A DNA stretch of 64,000 nucleotides. Source: Streptomyces sp. I6 (GTDB lineage Bacteria; Actinomycetota; Actinomycetes; Streptomycetales; Streptomycetaceae). Below, in pieces: positions 1 through 8,500 of this stretch. The notes beneath the pieces were generated by a model. That model worked only from the letters and a program-made list of their open reading frames with translations, was not told where the DNA came from and did not search any database. The position numbers and the translations under genes are program-made. Each line of letters begins with the position of its first letter. Positions within the stretch are counted from its first letter, which is position 1. The stretch covers positions 1 through 64,000 of the forward strand of contig RHDP01000002.1 of assembly GCA_003725745.1 (NCBI GenBank). Reading direction: 5' to 3'.

Positions 1-307
1 TGGTGGCCAGGGAAGCGCCTGAGCGGGCGGCGAGGTCCTTGACGAAGGCCCAGCCGGTCAGCGGCTTCGTGTCAGGAATCTGTGCGGTCAGGACGCGTGC
101 GGCCTCCAGGGGCAGGCAGGCGGCCAGGTCGACGCGTTCGTCGCCGGTCAGCTGACGCCCGAGCCCTCCCAGGACGAGACGGACGGCTTCGTCGGCCTTC
201 TCGCGCGTGGGGTATGCGCCTTCGTAGCGGACCTTCTCCAGCATCTGCTCATACGCCGTCCCGTACTGCTGCTGGTGCTCAAGCGGTACGCGCACGTCGG
301 TGATCAC
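1..307 (-). CDS. DUF2267 family protein (3' end cut by window edge)
   Basis: The minus-strand reading frame starts at a GTG at 307 and is open to the left edge. The visible 102 residues begin VITDVRVPLEHQQQYG and contain TREKADEAVRLVLGGLGRQL followed by LTGDERVDLAACLP. This helical pattern is typical of DUF2267, a small actinobacterial family of unknown function often found near stress genes. An AAAGG stretch lies upstream of the GTG. A second DUF2267 gene follows on the same strand at 479-907, so the two are tandem paralogues. The function is unknown and the family call is by eye. The C-terminus lies outside the window. Confidence 0.6.
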   Translation of the reverse strand, partial: MITDVRVPLEHQQQYGTAYEQMLEKVRYEGAYPTREKADEAVRLVLGGLGRQLTGDERVDLAACLPLEAARVLTAQIPDTKPLTGWAFVKDLAARSGASLAT

Positions 308-478
308 TGCGGTGCATGCCTTTCGTCAAGCTTTGTGGGTGCCTGTGACTCCGCTGCGCAATCCGGCGGGCGGCCACGCGCCGCGTTCCAGGTCCTTACC
401 TCCGCCAGGTATGCCCGCTTCTGCGGTGCGCTCCGAACGCTGGATCGGCAGGGTTACGTCACGCTCGGTAATTGCGCA

Positions 479-907
479 TCAGGGTCGCCTGTGTGCGGCA
501 CCGAGGCAGGGGTCAGGTGGGCTAGGGCGGCCGAAGAGGAGGTCGTAGCCAGCGGGGAGCTGGAGCAGGATCTGCCCTAGCAGGTCGTCGCCGGCGGTGT
601 CGGCGACTGTGGACAGGACGGCGCTGACGTCCCAGGTCGCGGTGTGCTCGGTGGCGCCCTCGATCCAGGCCGCGGTCGCCCGGACGAACCGCTCCGTCGG
701 CAGCGGTTCGGCGCTCTGGAGCGGGTTGAGCAGGATCAGGGCGAATTCCTCCGGCAGGCGGGCCGCGAGCTCGGCGCGGACGTCGCCGACCAAGTGCGCG
801 CCGAGCAGGGCGAGCACCACACGAGCCGCCCGCTCCGCTTCCTCCACCGTGCCGTACTCGCCGCGCTCCTTCACGTGGTCGAGGAACGCTTCGCGTCGCA
901 GAGTCAT
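479..907 (-). CDS. DUF2267 family protein
   Basis: This is a 142-residue protein starting MTLRREAFLDHVKERGEYG. It has the DUF2267 signature (VEEAERAARVVLALLGAHL, then AELAARLPEEFA). The frame is open further upstream to 1207, but the ATG at 907 is preferred because family homology begins there and a GAAGAAGGGG ribosome site precedes it. It is a paralogue of the gene at the left edge. It lies just downstream of the hsp18-type gene on the same strand, so a stress role is plausible from context only. Confidence 0.72.
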   Translation of the reverse strand: MTLRREAFLDHVKERGEYGTVEEAERAARVVLALLGAHLVGDVRAELAARLPEEFALILLNPLQSAEPLPTERFVRATAAWIEGATEHTATWDVSAVLSTVADTAGDDLLGQILLQLPAGYDLLFGRPSPPDPCLGAAHRRP

Positions 908-1007
908 CTCAGCCGCCGCCCCTTCTTCGGATTGCCAAGGGAGTGCGGAGGACAGGGGCGAGGGGGGGATCAGGTGCCCGTCCTCGGCACTCCTCTGGCT
1001 GCCGGTG

Positions 1008-1439
1008 TCAGCCGGAGATCTCCTTATGGCCGGTCCCGACGCCGATGGAGATCTTGCGGGGCTTGGCACGCTCGGCGATCGGGATGCGCAGGGTGAGCAC
1101 GCCCGCGTCGTAGTCGGCCTGGATGTGCTCGGTGTCGAGGGTGTCGGCGAGCACGATCTGGCGGGAGAAGACGCCCAGCGGCCGCTCGGACAGTTCCATC
1201 TGCACATCGTCGGCCTTCGCCACCGGCCTGCGCTCGGCCTTGACGGTCAGCATGTTCCGCTCGACGTCGATGTCGATCGCGTCCGCGGTCACGCCGGGAA
1301 GGTCGAAGGCCACCACGTACTCGTCGCCTTCGCGGTAGGCGTCCATCGGCATCGCCGACGGCTTTGACCAAGTGCCCGGGCCCATCAGCTGCTGCGCCAG
1401 CCGGTCCAGCTCACGGAAGGGGTCAGTGCGCATCAACAT
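1008..1439 (-). CDS. hsp18: Hsp20/alpha-crystallin small heat-shock protein (Hsp18 type)
   Basis: This 143-residue protein is an ATP-independent holdase chaperone that binds unfolding proteins in the cytoplasm. The alpha-crystallin domain spans roughly residues 38-132 and carries the conserved GVLTLRIP motif at 113-120. The [15 protein letters not shown]-terminus and the length match Streptomyces Hsp18 as I recall it. The first ATG at 1439 is chosen because GGAGG stands 10 bases upstream; a second in-frame ATG lies 6 bases further in. It is divergent from a RheA-like regulator, with two RheA-type operators between them. Heat induction by derepression is therefore likely. Confidence 0.93.
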   Translation of the reverse strand: MLMRTDPFRELDRLAQQLMGPGTWSKPSAMPMDAYREGDEYVVAFDLPGVTADAIDIDVERNMLTVKAERRPVAKADDVQMELSERPLGVFSRQIVLADTLDTEHIQADYDAGVLTLRIPIAERAKPRKISIGVGTGHKEISG

Positions 1440-1505
1440 CGTGAAAAAACCTCCAGCAGGTTCGGGCAGTTGCTGCCAATGCGCTGCACTGACACCGTTG
1501 TAACA

Positions 1506-1524
1506 TGTCATCCAATGGATGACA
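1506..1524. promoter_or_regulatory. RheA-type operator 1
   Basis: The sequence TGTCATC-CAATG-GATGACA is a perfect 7-bp inverted repeat with a 5-bp spacer. It matches the TGTCATC-N5-GATGACA operator described for RheA, the thermosensing repressor of Streptomyces albus hsp18. It lies between the divergent hsp18 and regulator genes. Confidence 0.88.
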
Positions 1525-1531
1525 AACATTC

Positions 1532-1550
1532 TGTCGTCGACCTGATGACA
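1532..1550. promoter_or_regulatory. RheA-type operator 2
   Basis: The sequence TGTCGTC-GACCT-GATGACA differs from operator 1 in one arm base. Its centre lies 26 bp from that of operator 1. It is close to the GTG of the regulator gene and probably gives autoregulation. Confidence 0.78.
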
Positions 1551-1567
1551 ATCCGAGGGAGGTGCCC

Positions 1568-2122
1568 GTGACCGCAGCAGACCAGCCGCCCACAACCAGC
1601 ACCGACGCCCGCGGCCCGGCGTCGTTCCTCGCCGCCGCGGCGGCCCTCAAGGCCATAGACGACGCCCTGCACACAGCCCAGCACGAGACCCCTGACGGCC
1701 CCTGCTCCGGGCCGGGCTCGGAGCAAGCGCTGGCATCCCTGATGTTGCTACGGCAGGTGCGCGAGCGGCTCGCCGGATGGGAGACCGGCCTGATCGAAAC
1801 CGCCCGCGAGGCGGGCGCGAGCTGGGCCGACCTCGCCTCTCCCCTGGGTGTCGCCAGCCGCCAGGCCGCCGAGCGCCGCTACCTGCGCGGCCGCCCCGGA
1901 CCCGCCGGAACCACCGGCGAACAGCGCGTCACCGCCACCCGCCAGGCCCGCGCCGCCGACCGCAATACCGCCATCTGGGCCCGCCGCCATGCGGCCGACC
2001 TGCGCCGCCTCGCCGGCCAGATCACCGCCCTCACCGACCTTCCCCCCGCCGCCCGCAGCCCGCTCAACGAGCTCCACGCGGCCCTCGCCCACAACGACCC
2101 CGCCGACCTCATCGCCCCCTGA
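1568..2122 (+). CDS. RheA-like regulator of hsp18
   Basis: This 184-residue protein is divergent from hsp18. A helix-turn-helix candidate lies at about residues 83-106 ([20 protein letters not shown]), followed by an Arg/Ala-rich helical tail. The GTG at 1568 is chosen because GGGAGG ends five bases before it; the GTG at 1562 overlaps that ribosome site. Position, HTH and the two RheA operators in the shared promoter support a temperature-sensitive repressor acting on hsp18 and itself. The assignment rests mainly on this arrangement, because I could not align the protein to RheA. Confidence 0.75.
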   Translation: MTAADQPPTTSTDARGPASFLAAAAALKAIDDALHTAQHETPDGPCSGPGSEQALASLMLLRQVRERLAGWETGLIETAREAGASWADLASPLGVASRQAAERRYLRGRPGPAGTTGEQRVTATRQARAADRNTAIWARRHAADLRRLAGQITALTDLPPAARSPLNELHAALAHNDPADLIAP

Positions 2123-2731
2123 CCGCCACCCGCCCCCACCTGGCCACCACCCACCCCGACCTCGCCGCCCGGCTCGACACCCTCACTCCCCCCTGACCCC
2201 GCCCGGCGCCCCGCAACAGCCCAGTCAGTCTCCGCCCCGGGTGCCCTCGAAGTCCGGCGGCAGATCGTCCACCGGGTTACGCCACCGGCAACACACGCAT
2301 CGAAGCTGAAGAAAATCTGCTGCAGTCACAGTAGACATTGGCTCGTCACGGGGTTATTTTTTCGGTGTACCCAGGAAGTCGAGATGGGCACGGCAGAGAT
2401 GAACTGCCGCGCACGCAGGTCGAACAGGACGCCCCACGGGGGCTGCAAGCAGCACCCGGTTATCCAGCAGTACGACCGAGTAGCCGAAAGTAAAGGAGCA
2501 GACGCCATCAGGATCGCCCGGGCGAGGAACAAGTCCGCCTGGGTACCGCAGGCCCGGATTGGAAGGTGGTCCCCGGTCACGCATCCGCGATCCCCGCAGC
2601 CCCGCCCTCCCAGGCGGAACCTGCGGACAAAGAAGGCCGGCGCAGTTCGCCGGTAGATGGTGTTGAAAGCTCGGGGCCCGGGTGCCGTACGGCACCCGGG
2701 CCCCCGACGTGTCCCCTGAAAGAAGAGGTCT
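2123..2731. other. Intergenic region, no supported gene
   Basis: About 600 bases separate the regulator from the MerR-type gene. Short frames exist on both strands, but none has a convincing ribosome site or family pattern. A minus-strand frame near 2354-2560 is hydrophobic and could be a decayed gene end. The 32-bp palindrome at 2673-2704 is the only strong signal. Confidence 0.5.
2673..2704. promoter_or_regulatory. 32-bp perfect palindrome upstream of MerR-type gene
   Basis: Bases 2673-2688 (GGGGCCCGGGTGCCGT) are exactly complementary to 2689-2704. The palindrome ends 27 bases before the ATG of the MerR-type gene. No T-run follows. It could be an operator, a leader hairpin or a terminator for upstream transcription. 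Confidence 0.7.
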
Positions 2732-3076
2732 ATGCCCCCTGCCAGTTCCCGTCCCGTCGAAAACCTCGACGATGACGACTACCCCGCGTACACCATGGGC
2801 CGGGCCGCCGAGATGCTCGGCACCACCCCCGCCTTCCTCCGCGCCCTCGGCGAACACCTCCTGATCACCCCGCTGCGCTCCGAAGGCGGCCACCGCCGCT
2901 ACTCTCGCTACCAGCTGCGCATCGCCGCCCGCGCCCGCGAACTCGTCGACCAGGGCACCCCCATCGAGTCCGCCTGCCGCATCGTCATCCTCGAAGACCA
3001 GCTCGAAGAAGCCCGGCGTATCAACGAGCAACTGCGTACACAAGGCCGCGAGTCGCAGTCGAAGAACTCAGCCTGA
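2732..3076 (+). CDS. Small MerR-type helix-turn-helix regulator
   Basis: This 114-residue protein has an N-terminal MerR-type winged HTH at about residues 18-60: [20 protein letters not shown], then the wing [12 protein letters not shown] short coiled-coil tail follows ([17 protein letters not shown]). There is no effector-binding domain, as in BldC or HspR-sized proteins. AAGAGG precedes the ATG. Its position by the hsp18/DUF2267 block suggests a stress regulator. The palindrome just upstream may be its own operator. Confidence 0.83.
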   Translation: MPPASSRPVENLDDDDYPAYTMGRAAEMLGTTPAFLRALGEHLLITPLRSEGGHRRYSRYQLRIAARARELVDQGTPIESACRIVILEDQLEEARRINEQLRTQGRESQSKNSA

Positions 3077-3234
3077 ATCAGCACGCCGATCCTGGAGCGA
3101 CCGGCCAGCGGACGATGCTGCCGCAAGCACCCTCGACCAATCGTCCATGGACTTCATGATGCCGCCCCGGCCGCGGCCTTTCAGGCGGCTCTACCTTCTT
3201 GATCAGCCCTTCCTCAGGTCTTCAAGATCCATTG

Positions 3235-3893
3235 TCAGAGTGTCCACACCGCCGGGGGGCACCTCAGGGTGAGCAGGGCGTCGAAGGTGACGACCTTGTC
3301 GGTCAGGTCCACAGGTTCGAGCAGGGGACGGAACGCGGAGATCTCGTTGCTTTTGGAGTCGACCTGGCGCTGGGCGATGACGGTGCGGGTGCCGTGGAGG
3401 CAGGCGGCGAGCAGGTGGACCGCGCGGCGGTCGCGGGTGCGCGAGCCGCGCGGGGCCTTGCCGTCCACTGCGACAGCCTCCCGCTTGACCAGGCCGTCTT
3501 GCAGGGCCGGGCCGCTGAGAGGGTCGCGGTGCTGGAGCTGCACCCAGGAGCCCAGGGCCTGGTCGAGGGCGTCGCCGTCGAAGCGGGCGAGCAGGCGGGC
3601 CGGCGTGCAGGTGCGCGGGATGCCCCGGGTCAGACCGATCCGCTCGCGCTGGGCCGGGTCGAGTCCGGCGCGAAGCGGACGATGCCGGCCCAGGTCGAGG
3701 CCCCGGCGAGCACGGCCGTGGTGCACAGCACCAGCAGGGCCCCGAGCCGGTAGCGGAGGCCGCGGACCCGACGCGGGTCGGGCAGACGATCCAGGACATC
3801 GGCCAGGCCACCCAGATGGTCGGCGTCCTGGTCGGAAGTGTCCGGCAGACGGTCGCGGTGGCGGGTGACGATGGAGATCAGGAAGGATGGCAT
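3235..3893 (-). pseudogene. ISAs1-family transposase remnant
   Basis: The N-terminal part (LADVLDRLPDPRRVRGLRYR, then LVLCTTAVLAGASTWAGIVR) matches the DDE_Tnp_1-associated domain. In another frame it continues LTRGIPRTCTPARLLARFDG and AVAVDGKAPRGSRTRDRR, with the first catalytic Asp in AVDGK. The two frames are joined only if one base is added near 3670-3690. The protein ends soon after the second catalytic region (VVTFDALLTLR), so the C-terminal third is missing. Terminal inverted repeats were not found. Confidence 0.75.
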
Positions 3894-3941
3894 GCGGACG
3901 CGGCTTCGGTTGTGATCAACGGCTTCAGACACCTTGATCAT

Positions 3942-4739
3942 CCGAGGCCGCGTCTCGTTTCACCAACACCATGAAACCGGCAACACACCTGCTACTGCAC
4001 AACCGTGACGTCTCGTCACCCGAGAACGCTGGCGCCCTGTACCCGGGGGTGAGATCCCCCCGGGCGACCCACAGGCAAGGGCCGACTTTATACGCAGACA
4101 ACAGGACCGAAATCCTCCCCTTTCAGAGTCGGCAAGAAATAGATACTCAAAAGTAACCCTAAGGTTTCCCTAAGGCGTCGGCCGTCTTTTCCTCAACTGG
4201 CCTTGACTGTGCTTATACTCTCGGCACAAGATCCCACCTCCCTACTCACGGGGAGGCGGTGACGCCTTATCAATCCGCCACGGCATGGCGGGGCATACGG
4301 GATGTCACACGGGTGACAATCGAAGACCCGACCGTCCAAGGGGGGAATGTGTCCCGACTTCCACGCGCCGCCGGTTGCGTGCCGGCCGCCACAATTCCCG
4401 TCCTGCCGGCTGCGGCGTCACCAGCGCCGGCGGCAGGCGACGTCACCAACCTCGACGCCGCGCTCCTGGACCAGCTCAAGGCCGAGCAATTCCCCGGACT
4501 AAGGGAAGTCGCCGGTTGATCCGGTGCACAGGCGATCCCTGTTGCGCTGCAGAAAGAACTCGTACAGGAGCGATGCCAGGCTCCTGCTCCGTCTGCATGA
4601 CACCAGCTCAGCCTGCGCTAGTGAAAGCTCAGTAGAAGCCCTGCGCAGGAGTCGTGTAAAGGCAGCGGATCCGGATGGTATACGCCGCACACATCTGGCC
4701 TGCCAGGCGTTTTCGTCCCACGATGAAAGGAACAGTACA
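3942..4739. other. Leader region of the toxin gene, no firm gene
   Basis: This stretch is less GC-rich than its neighbours. A GC-rich hairpin lies at 4042-4064 (CCCGGGGG, loop TGAGAT, CCCCCCGGG). A TATACT box at 4214-4219 could be a -10 element. A GTG frame at 4259-4519 (86 codons) has GGAGG only two bases before the start and no recognisable homology. It may be a leader peptide or chance. Confidence 0.35.
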
Positions 4740-5702
4740 TTGAATCTGAAGTTCAGAAGGGTTCCGAAGAGCGTTTTCGCTCTGCTTCTCGCGGCCGGTA
4801 CCGTCGCGACCCTGGGAACGACTCCCGCAGCGGCCGCCGAACCATCGATCGTCTCGCTCAGCGACCTCATGCGGCAACAGACGGGCACTGACCTGAGCCC
4901 CGTTGACGGTTCTTGGTACGGTTTCCAGACCGATAAGCTGGTGAACACTGAAACGACCGCGACACCGGTGGGGGAGCCCAGCATTAGTGCAGGGGAAACC
5001 GTGTATGTGGGTACGGCGACGCTCAAGAACCCCACGGACTCCACACTGACCCTGTCCACCCAGAGCTTCAGCCAGGCCGTGACGGACAGCTTGACGACGA
5101 CGGTCACCCACGGCGTCAGCACCGCCGCCAAGATATCGGCGTCGTTCAACCTGAGCAAAGCCGTGACGGTGGGCGGCGACGTCACCACCACCTACTCCTT
5201 CAGTAAAGCCACCGCTGAAACCGCCACCACCACGAACACCTACACCGCACCTCAGCAGAACATCGCGGTGCCGCCTCACACCACCGCGACCGTCAACGTC
5301 CACCTGAAGCGGATCAAGGCCACCGGCGAGGTCGACATTTCCACCAAATTCTCCGGGCCCATGGCCATGGCGAGATGCCAAAACAACCAAAACAATCCCT
5401 GCGTGACAGACCTGATGCCCACCCACAGTGGTGCGTCGTCGGTTGATCTCTACGAAACGATCAACCAGGCGCAGAGCAGCAAGAAGACATTGAGGGGCAC
5501 ACCCACCCCTGAGCTGCCGGCCGGCTTCTACCTGACGGACGACAAGAAGCTGGGATTCAAGGGCACCGGCACGTACAGCGCCACCTACGGCGCGGACTTC
5601 GTGGTGAAGGTCGACTTCGCCCCCAACGACGTGGAAGCGGCGGGGGCCGCGGCGACGGCGCCGTTCACCAAGTCCTACGCCGTGCCCGCCACAGTAGACT
5701 GA
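4740..5702 (+). CDS. Secreted aerolysin-like (ETX/MTX2 family) beta-pore-forming toxin
   Basis: This 320-residue protein is read from a TTG at 4740, with AAAGGA about nine bases upstream. The frame stays open to 4524, but only the TTG gives a clean signal peptide (NLKFRRVPKSVFALLLAAGT, then Ala-rich to about residue 33). The mature part contains VGTATLKNPTDSTLTLSTQS, then alternating Ser/Thr strands (SFSQAVTDSLTTTVTHGVST, TYSFSKATAETATTTNTYTA) and VPPHTTATVNVHLKRI. This pattern marks the insertion hairpin and stem of ETX/MTX2 proteins. The family oligomerises on target membranes and inserts a beta-barrel. It is a lone gene between IS remnants, consistent with horizontal gain. Confidence 0.85.
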   Translation: MNLKFRRVPKSVFALLLAAGTVATLGTTPAAAAEPSIVSLSDLMRQQTGTDLSPVDGSWYGFQTDKLVNTETTATPVGEPSISAGETVYVGTATLKNPTDSTLTLSTQSFSQAVTDSLTTTVTHGVSTAAKISASFNLSKAVTVGGDVTTTYSFSKATAETATTTNTYTAPQQNIAVPPHTTATVNVHLKRIKATGEVDISTKFSGPMAMARCQNNQNNPCVTDLMPTHSGASSVDLYETINQAQSSKKTLRGTPTPELPAGFYLTDDKKLGFKGTGTYSATYGADFVVKVDFAPNDVEAAGAAATAPFTKSYAVPATVD

Positions 5703-5870
5703 CCCGCCGCATCCGACCTCTCTGCCTTCGGCAGGCAGCCTGACGACCCGTCGTCCTCGGAGGCGTCGGCCCTCTCCGTGGAACGCTCATGTCAGCAGGG
5801 AAGGGTCTCTTGGTACACGTGGTACGTCGCATGACCGACCTGCCAAGAGGCCCTGAGGCTTCTCACCCAG

Positions 5871-5911
5871 CCAGCCCCCTGCCCCGGACTCCTCCGGGGC
5901 AGGGGGGCTGG
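5871..5911. terminator. Hairpin terminator downstream of toxin gene
   Basis: The left arm CCAGCCCCCTGCCCCGG (5871-5887) pairs with CCGGGGCAGGGGGGCTGG (5894-5911) with one bulged G and a 6-base loop. It lies between the toxin stop and an opposing minus-strand frame, so it could act in both directions. Confidence 0.75.
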
Positions 5912-6010
5912 CGATCCGGAAGGCGTTCAAAGCTCCCTTCCAGCGCATCGTCCACCGGCATCGTCCCTTCCCCGCAAGACCGCCTTCGGACTCAACCACC
6001 AGGCCGGCCG

Positions 6011-6523
6011 CTACGCTACTGCGCCGCTTCCGATCCAGCGGACGACAACGCGGGCGCGCTTTGCGTCCCGCTCGCCCGGGGGTGACGCCGGGTCGATCGA
6101 CAGCAACACGAGGAGCGCCAACACCTGTCCAGCGGCCTCCCGCGCGGATTCGGGATCCTCCTCGGCGAGCTTCCGCCATGCCGCGTACGCGTTCCTGATC
6201 AGTAGGCCGGTGTCCGCCGCGGGCCGCGCCTTGACCTCCCGCCGGCGCTGCGCGGTCCCGACGAGGAGTTCGACCGTCCCCGGCCCACACCGTGGTGGCG
6301 CGCAGCGCCATCCAGACCCGACCGTGTGCGGGTGCCGGGAGCCGTGCTGCCGGGCCAGGGCCGCTTCGAGGCGGTGAGCGGTGACGATGGCGTCGGCGAC
6401 AGATCCGGTACCGCTTCGCGCGGCGTGCTCCCCCGCGACAAGCCGCCCCCACAGGGTGCGGAAGGACCCGGGCAGGGGCACCACCCACTCGTCCGCGGCC
6501 GGGGCCGGTGCCGCCCACGGCAT
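6011..6523 (-). pseudogene. Degenerate hypothetical gene of a Streptomyces helical-repeat family
   Basis: The frame encodes AIVTAHRLEAALARQHGSRH at its centre and IRNAYAAWRKLAEEDPESAR near the C-terminus. This resembles TPR-like Streptomyces proteins of unknown role. Between these blocks the residues (GSGWRCAPPRCGPG) do not fit. The neighbouring frame there reads VWMALRATTVWAGD, which does fit, implying two compensating frame changes near 6260-6320. It may be a decayed gene or carry sequence errors. Confidence 0.4.
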
Positions 6524-7026
6524 CAGCCCGCCGGCCGTCCGGGCCGCTTGGTCGCGTTCGGCGGGAACCCCTACTCGGTGCCCGCCCGCAAAACCCGCCC
6601 GCGGCAGCAGAGTCGATCAGGGCAACAAAGTCCCACGCTGCACGCGACCAGTCCCGGCGCGAATGACGAGACCCTCCTTGCCACCCACCCACGAACAGTC
6701 CGGGGGCACGGCCCTCAACCAACCAGGAGTCGACAACGTGTTGCACTGCATCGCCGGACCGATCGACCCGTTCCGGAGGCCCCGGTGGCCTCCGCCGGCC
6801 GCAGACCACAGCCCCGCGCCCCGGCCGCCGAGTCCGCCCCGCCCCACCCGAGCCCCCGCCCCGCACCACCGAGGCCAGGACAGCCCTCTCGTCCGCCCCT
6901 ACCCCCTCCCCACGAACGCCGTCAAGCCGAGGCCCCCCGCCAGCGGGCGGGCCGCCGGGCTCTCTGGATCACCGTCCACCGCGTCGACATCGGCCCGCTC
7001 GCCATCCACAAACGGAAGGCGGCAGC
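6524..7026. other. Region without a supported gene
   Basis: Frames here are proline- and arginine-rich shadows. The plus-strand frame ending at 7030 (LWITVHRVDIGPLAIHKRKA) overlaps the GTG of the next gene in a GTGA arrangement. It may be the 3' end of a real upstream gene whose 5' part I cannot define. Confidence 0.3.
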
Positions 7027-7338
7027 GTGAACCCTCACACCACGCAGGAACTTCGCCTGCTCCCCTGGACCGGGGCCGAGGGCAAGCCCTGCTACCTCAT
7101 CGGCGACGGCCACGGCTACGTCTCACGCCTCGCCGACGACATCGAAAGCGTGCAACTCAACATGGCCGCCCATCTCCTCGCCCACACCGACAACCTGCTG
7201 TCCGACCGCTCCGCCACCCCCGAACAACTCCGCTACGCCATCGCCCGCCTCGCGGAGTCCCTGCGCGACGTACACCGCATCGCACGGAACCGGAATACCC
7301 GGCACACCACCCCCGGCCGCACCGACCACCCCGAATAG
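7027..7338 (+). CDS. Conserved hypothetical Streptomyces protein
   Basis: This 103-residue protein starts at a GTG with GGAAGG about eight bases upstream. It has a small N-terminal beta segment (CYLIGDGHGYVSRLADDIES) followed by helices (QLNMAAHLLAHTDNLL; QLRYAIARLAESLRDVHRIA). I recognise the type as a common Streptomyces hypothetical but know no function. The IS5 element inserted 87 bases downstream, which may separate it from former neighbours. Confidence 0.6.
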   Translation: MNPHTTQELRLLPWTGAEGKPCYLIGDGHGYVSRLADDIESVQLNMAAHLLAHTDNLLSDRSATPEQLRYAIARLAESLRDVHRIARNRNTRHTTPGRTDHPE

Positions 7339-7425
7339 CAAGACACCCAAGCAGCCGAAACCCCCACCCACCATCCGCCCACCACACAGAAAGACCCAGC
7401 TGCCAGGACACAGCTGTGAGCCACG

Positions 7426-8314
7426 GAGCCTTTTCCAACCTGGTTCTGAAGTGCGGCTGTTGGGCTGACAACATGGTGAAGCCCCTGGTAGATGGGTTTT
7501 CGACCAAGAGAACCAGCTCCACCAGAGGCTTCACGTGCTTGTCTACCCGTCGGGCGTCGACGTGTCCAGCTCCGCCCTCCGCTTCCTCGCACAGCAGCTG
7601 CGACGCCACCGTCGCGCGATCGGCTCCCGGTGGCGGCGCCTCAGCGCCGGCCGCCAGGCCCTGCTCACCCTCGCCCACCTGCGGATGGGCCACACCTACG
7701 CCCAGCTCGCCGCCGGATTCGACATCGGCACCACGACGGCCTACCGCTACGTCACCGAGGCGGTCGAGCTCCTGGCCGCTCTCGCCCCGGTCCTGACCGA
7801 TGTGGTGCGGACCGCTTCGGCCAAGGCGTACCTGATCCTGGACGGCACGCTCCTGCCGATCGACCGCATCGCCGCGGACCGGCCGTTCTACTCCGGCAAG
7901 CACAAGAGGCACGGGATGAACGTCCAGGTCATCGCTGATCCCTTCGGCCGGCTGCTGTGGGCCTCACCGGCCCTGCCCGGCGCCGTCCACGACATCCGGG
8001 CGGCCCGCGAACACGGCATCGTCGACGCCCTCACCGAGGCAGACATCCCGTGCTGGGCCGACAAGGCATACCGAGGCGCCGGCGGCACGGTCCGCACCCC
8101 GTGCTGGGGACGGTGGGAGACCCTCTCCGCAGGCCAGCAAGCTGTGAACCGGTCCCACGCGAAGATCCGAGCCCTCGTCGAACAGGCCGTCGCCACCCTC
8201 AAGTCCTGGCGACTCCTCCGCAAACTGCGGTGCTCGACCACCCGGATCACCAGCCTCGTCCAGGCCATCCTCACCCTTCATCTGACCAGCTCAGAGTGAA
8301 GATGGAAAAGGCTC
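7426..8314. mobile_element. IS5-family insertion sequence, complete (889 bp)
   Basis: The element is bounded by 12-bp perfect inverted repeats, GAGCCTTTTCCA at 7426-7437 and TGGAAAAGGCTC at 8303-8314. ACG directly flanks both ends (7423-7425 and 8315-8317), as expected for a 3-bp target duplication. It carries one transposase gene that looks intact. Confidence 0.85.
7535..8299 (+). CDS. IS5-family transposase (DDE_Tnp_4 type)
   Basis: This 254-residue transposase catalyses excision and insertion of the surrounding element. An N-terminal HTH (LRMGHTYAQLAAGFDIGTTT, residues 49-68) is followed by the DDE core: Asp103 in LILDGTLLPID, Asp176 in CWADKAYRGAGG and Glu216 in IRALVEQAVATLK. The start is a GTG at 7535 with AGAGG upstream. 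The length is normal and there are no frame breaks, so it may be active. Confidence 0.9.
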   Translation: MLVYPSGVDVSSSALRFLAQQLRRHRRAIGSRWRRLSAGRQALLTLAHLRMGHTYAQLAAGFDIGTTTAYRYVTEAVELLAALAPVLTDVVRTASAKAYLILDGTLLPIDRIAADRPFYSGKHKRHGMNVQVIADPFGRLLWASPALPGAVHDIRAAREHGIVDALTEADIPCWADKAYRGAGGTVRTPCWGRWETLSAGQQAVNRSHAKIRALVEQAVATLKSWRLLRKLRCSTTRITSLVQAILTLHLTSSE

Positions 8315-8500
8315 ACGGGCTGGACACACGCCCCACGCAAGAACATCGCCACCCTCGACACCGATACCCCCTTCCCCGTCCACTCACCGAGGCACCCGCC
8401 GCATCAACCTCCACACCGCCAACACCAAGCAGCCGACGCGACCGACACCGCCAACGGCAAGCGGCGATGGTGTCCCACCGAGTGATGCAGCACACCAGGC

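Noticed and set aside
2384-2656. A 90-codon plus-strand gene
   Set aside because: Highly basic, no ribosome site, no recognisable pattern, and an equally long open frame lies opposite.
3190-3960. Terminal inverted repeats for the ISAs1-type remnant
   Set aside because: Only weak similarities (ACCTTGATCA against ACCTTCTTGATCA) were found, not enough to define element ends.
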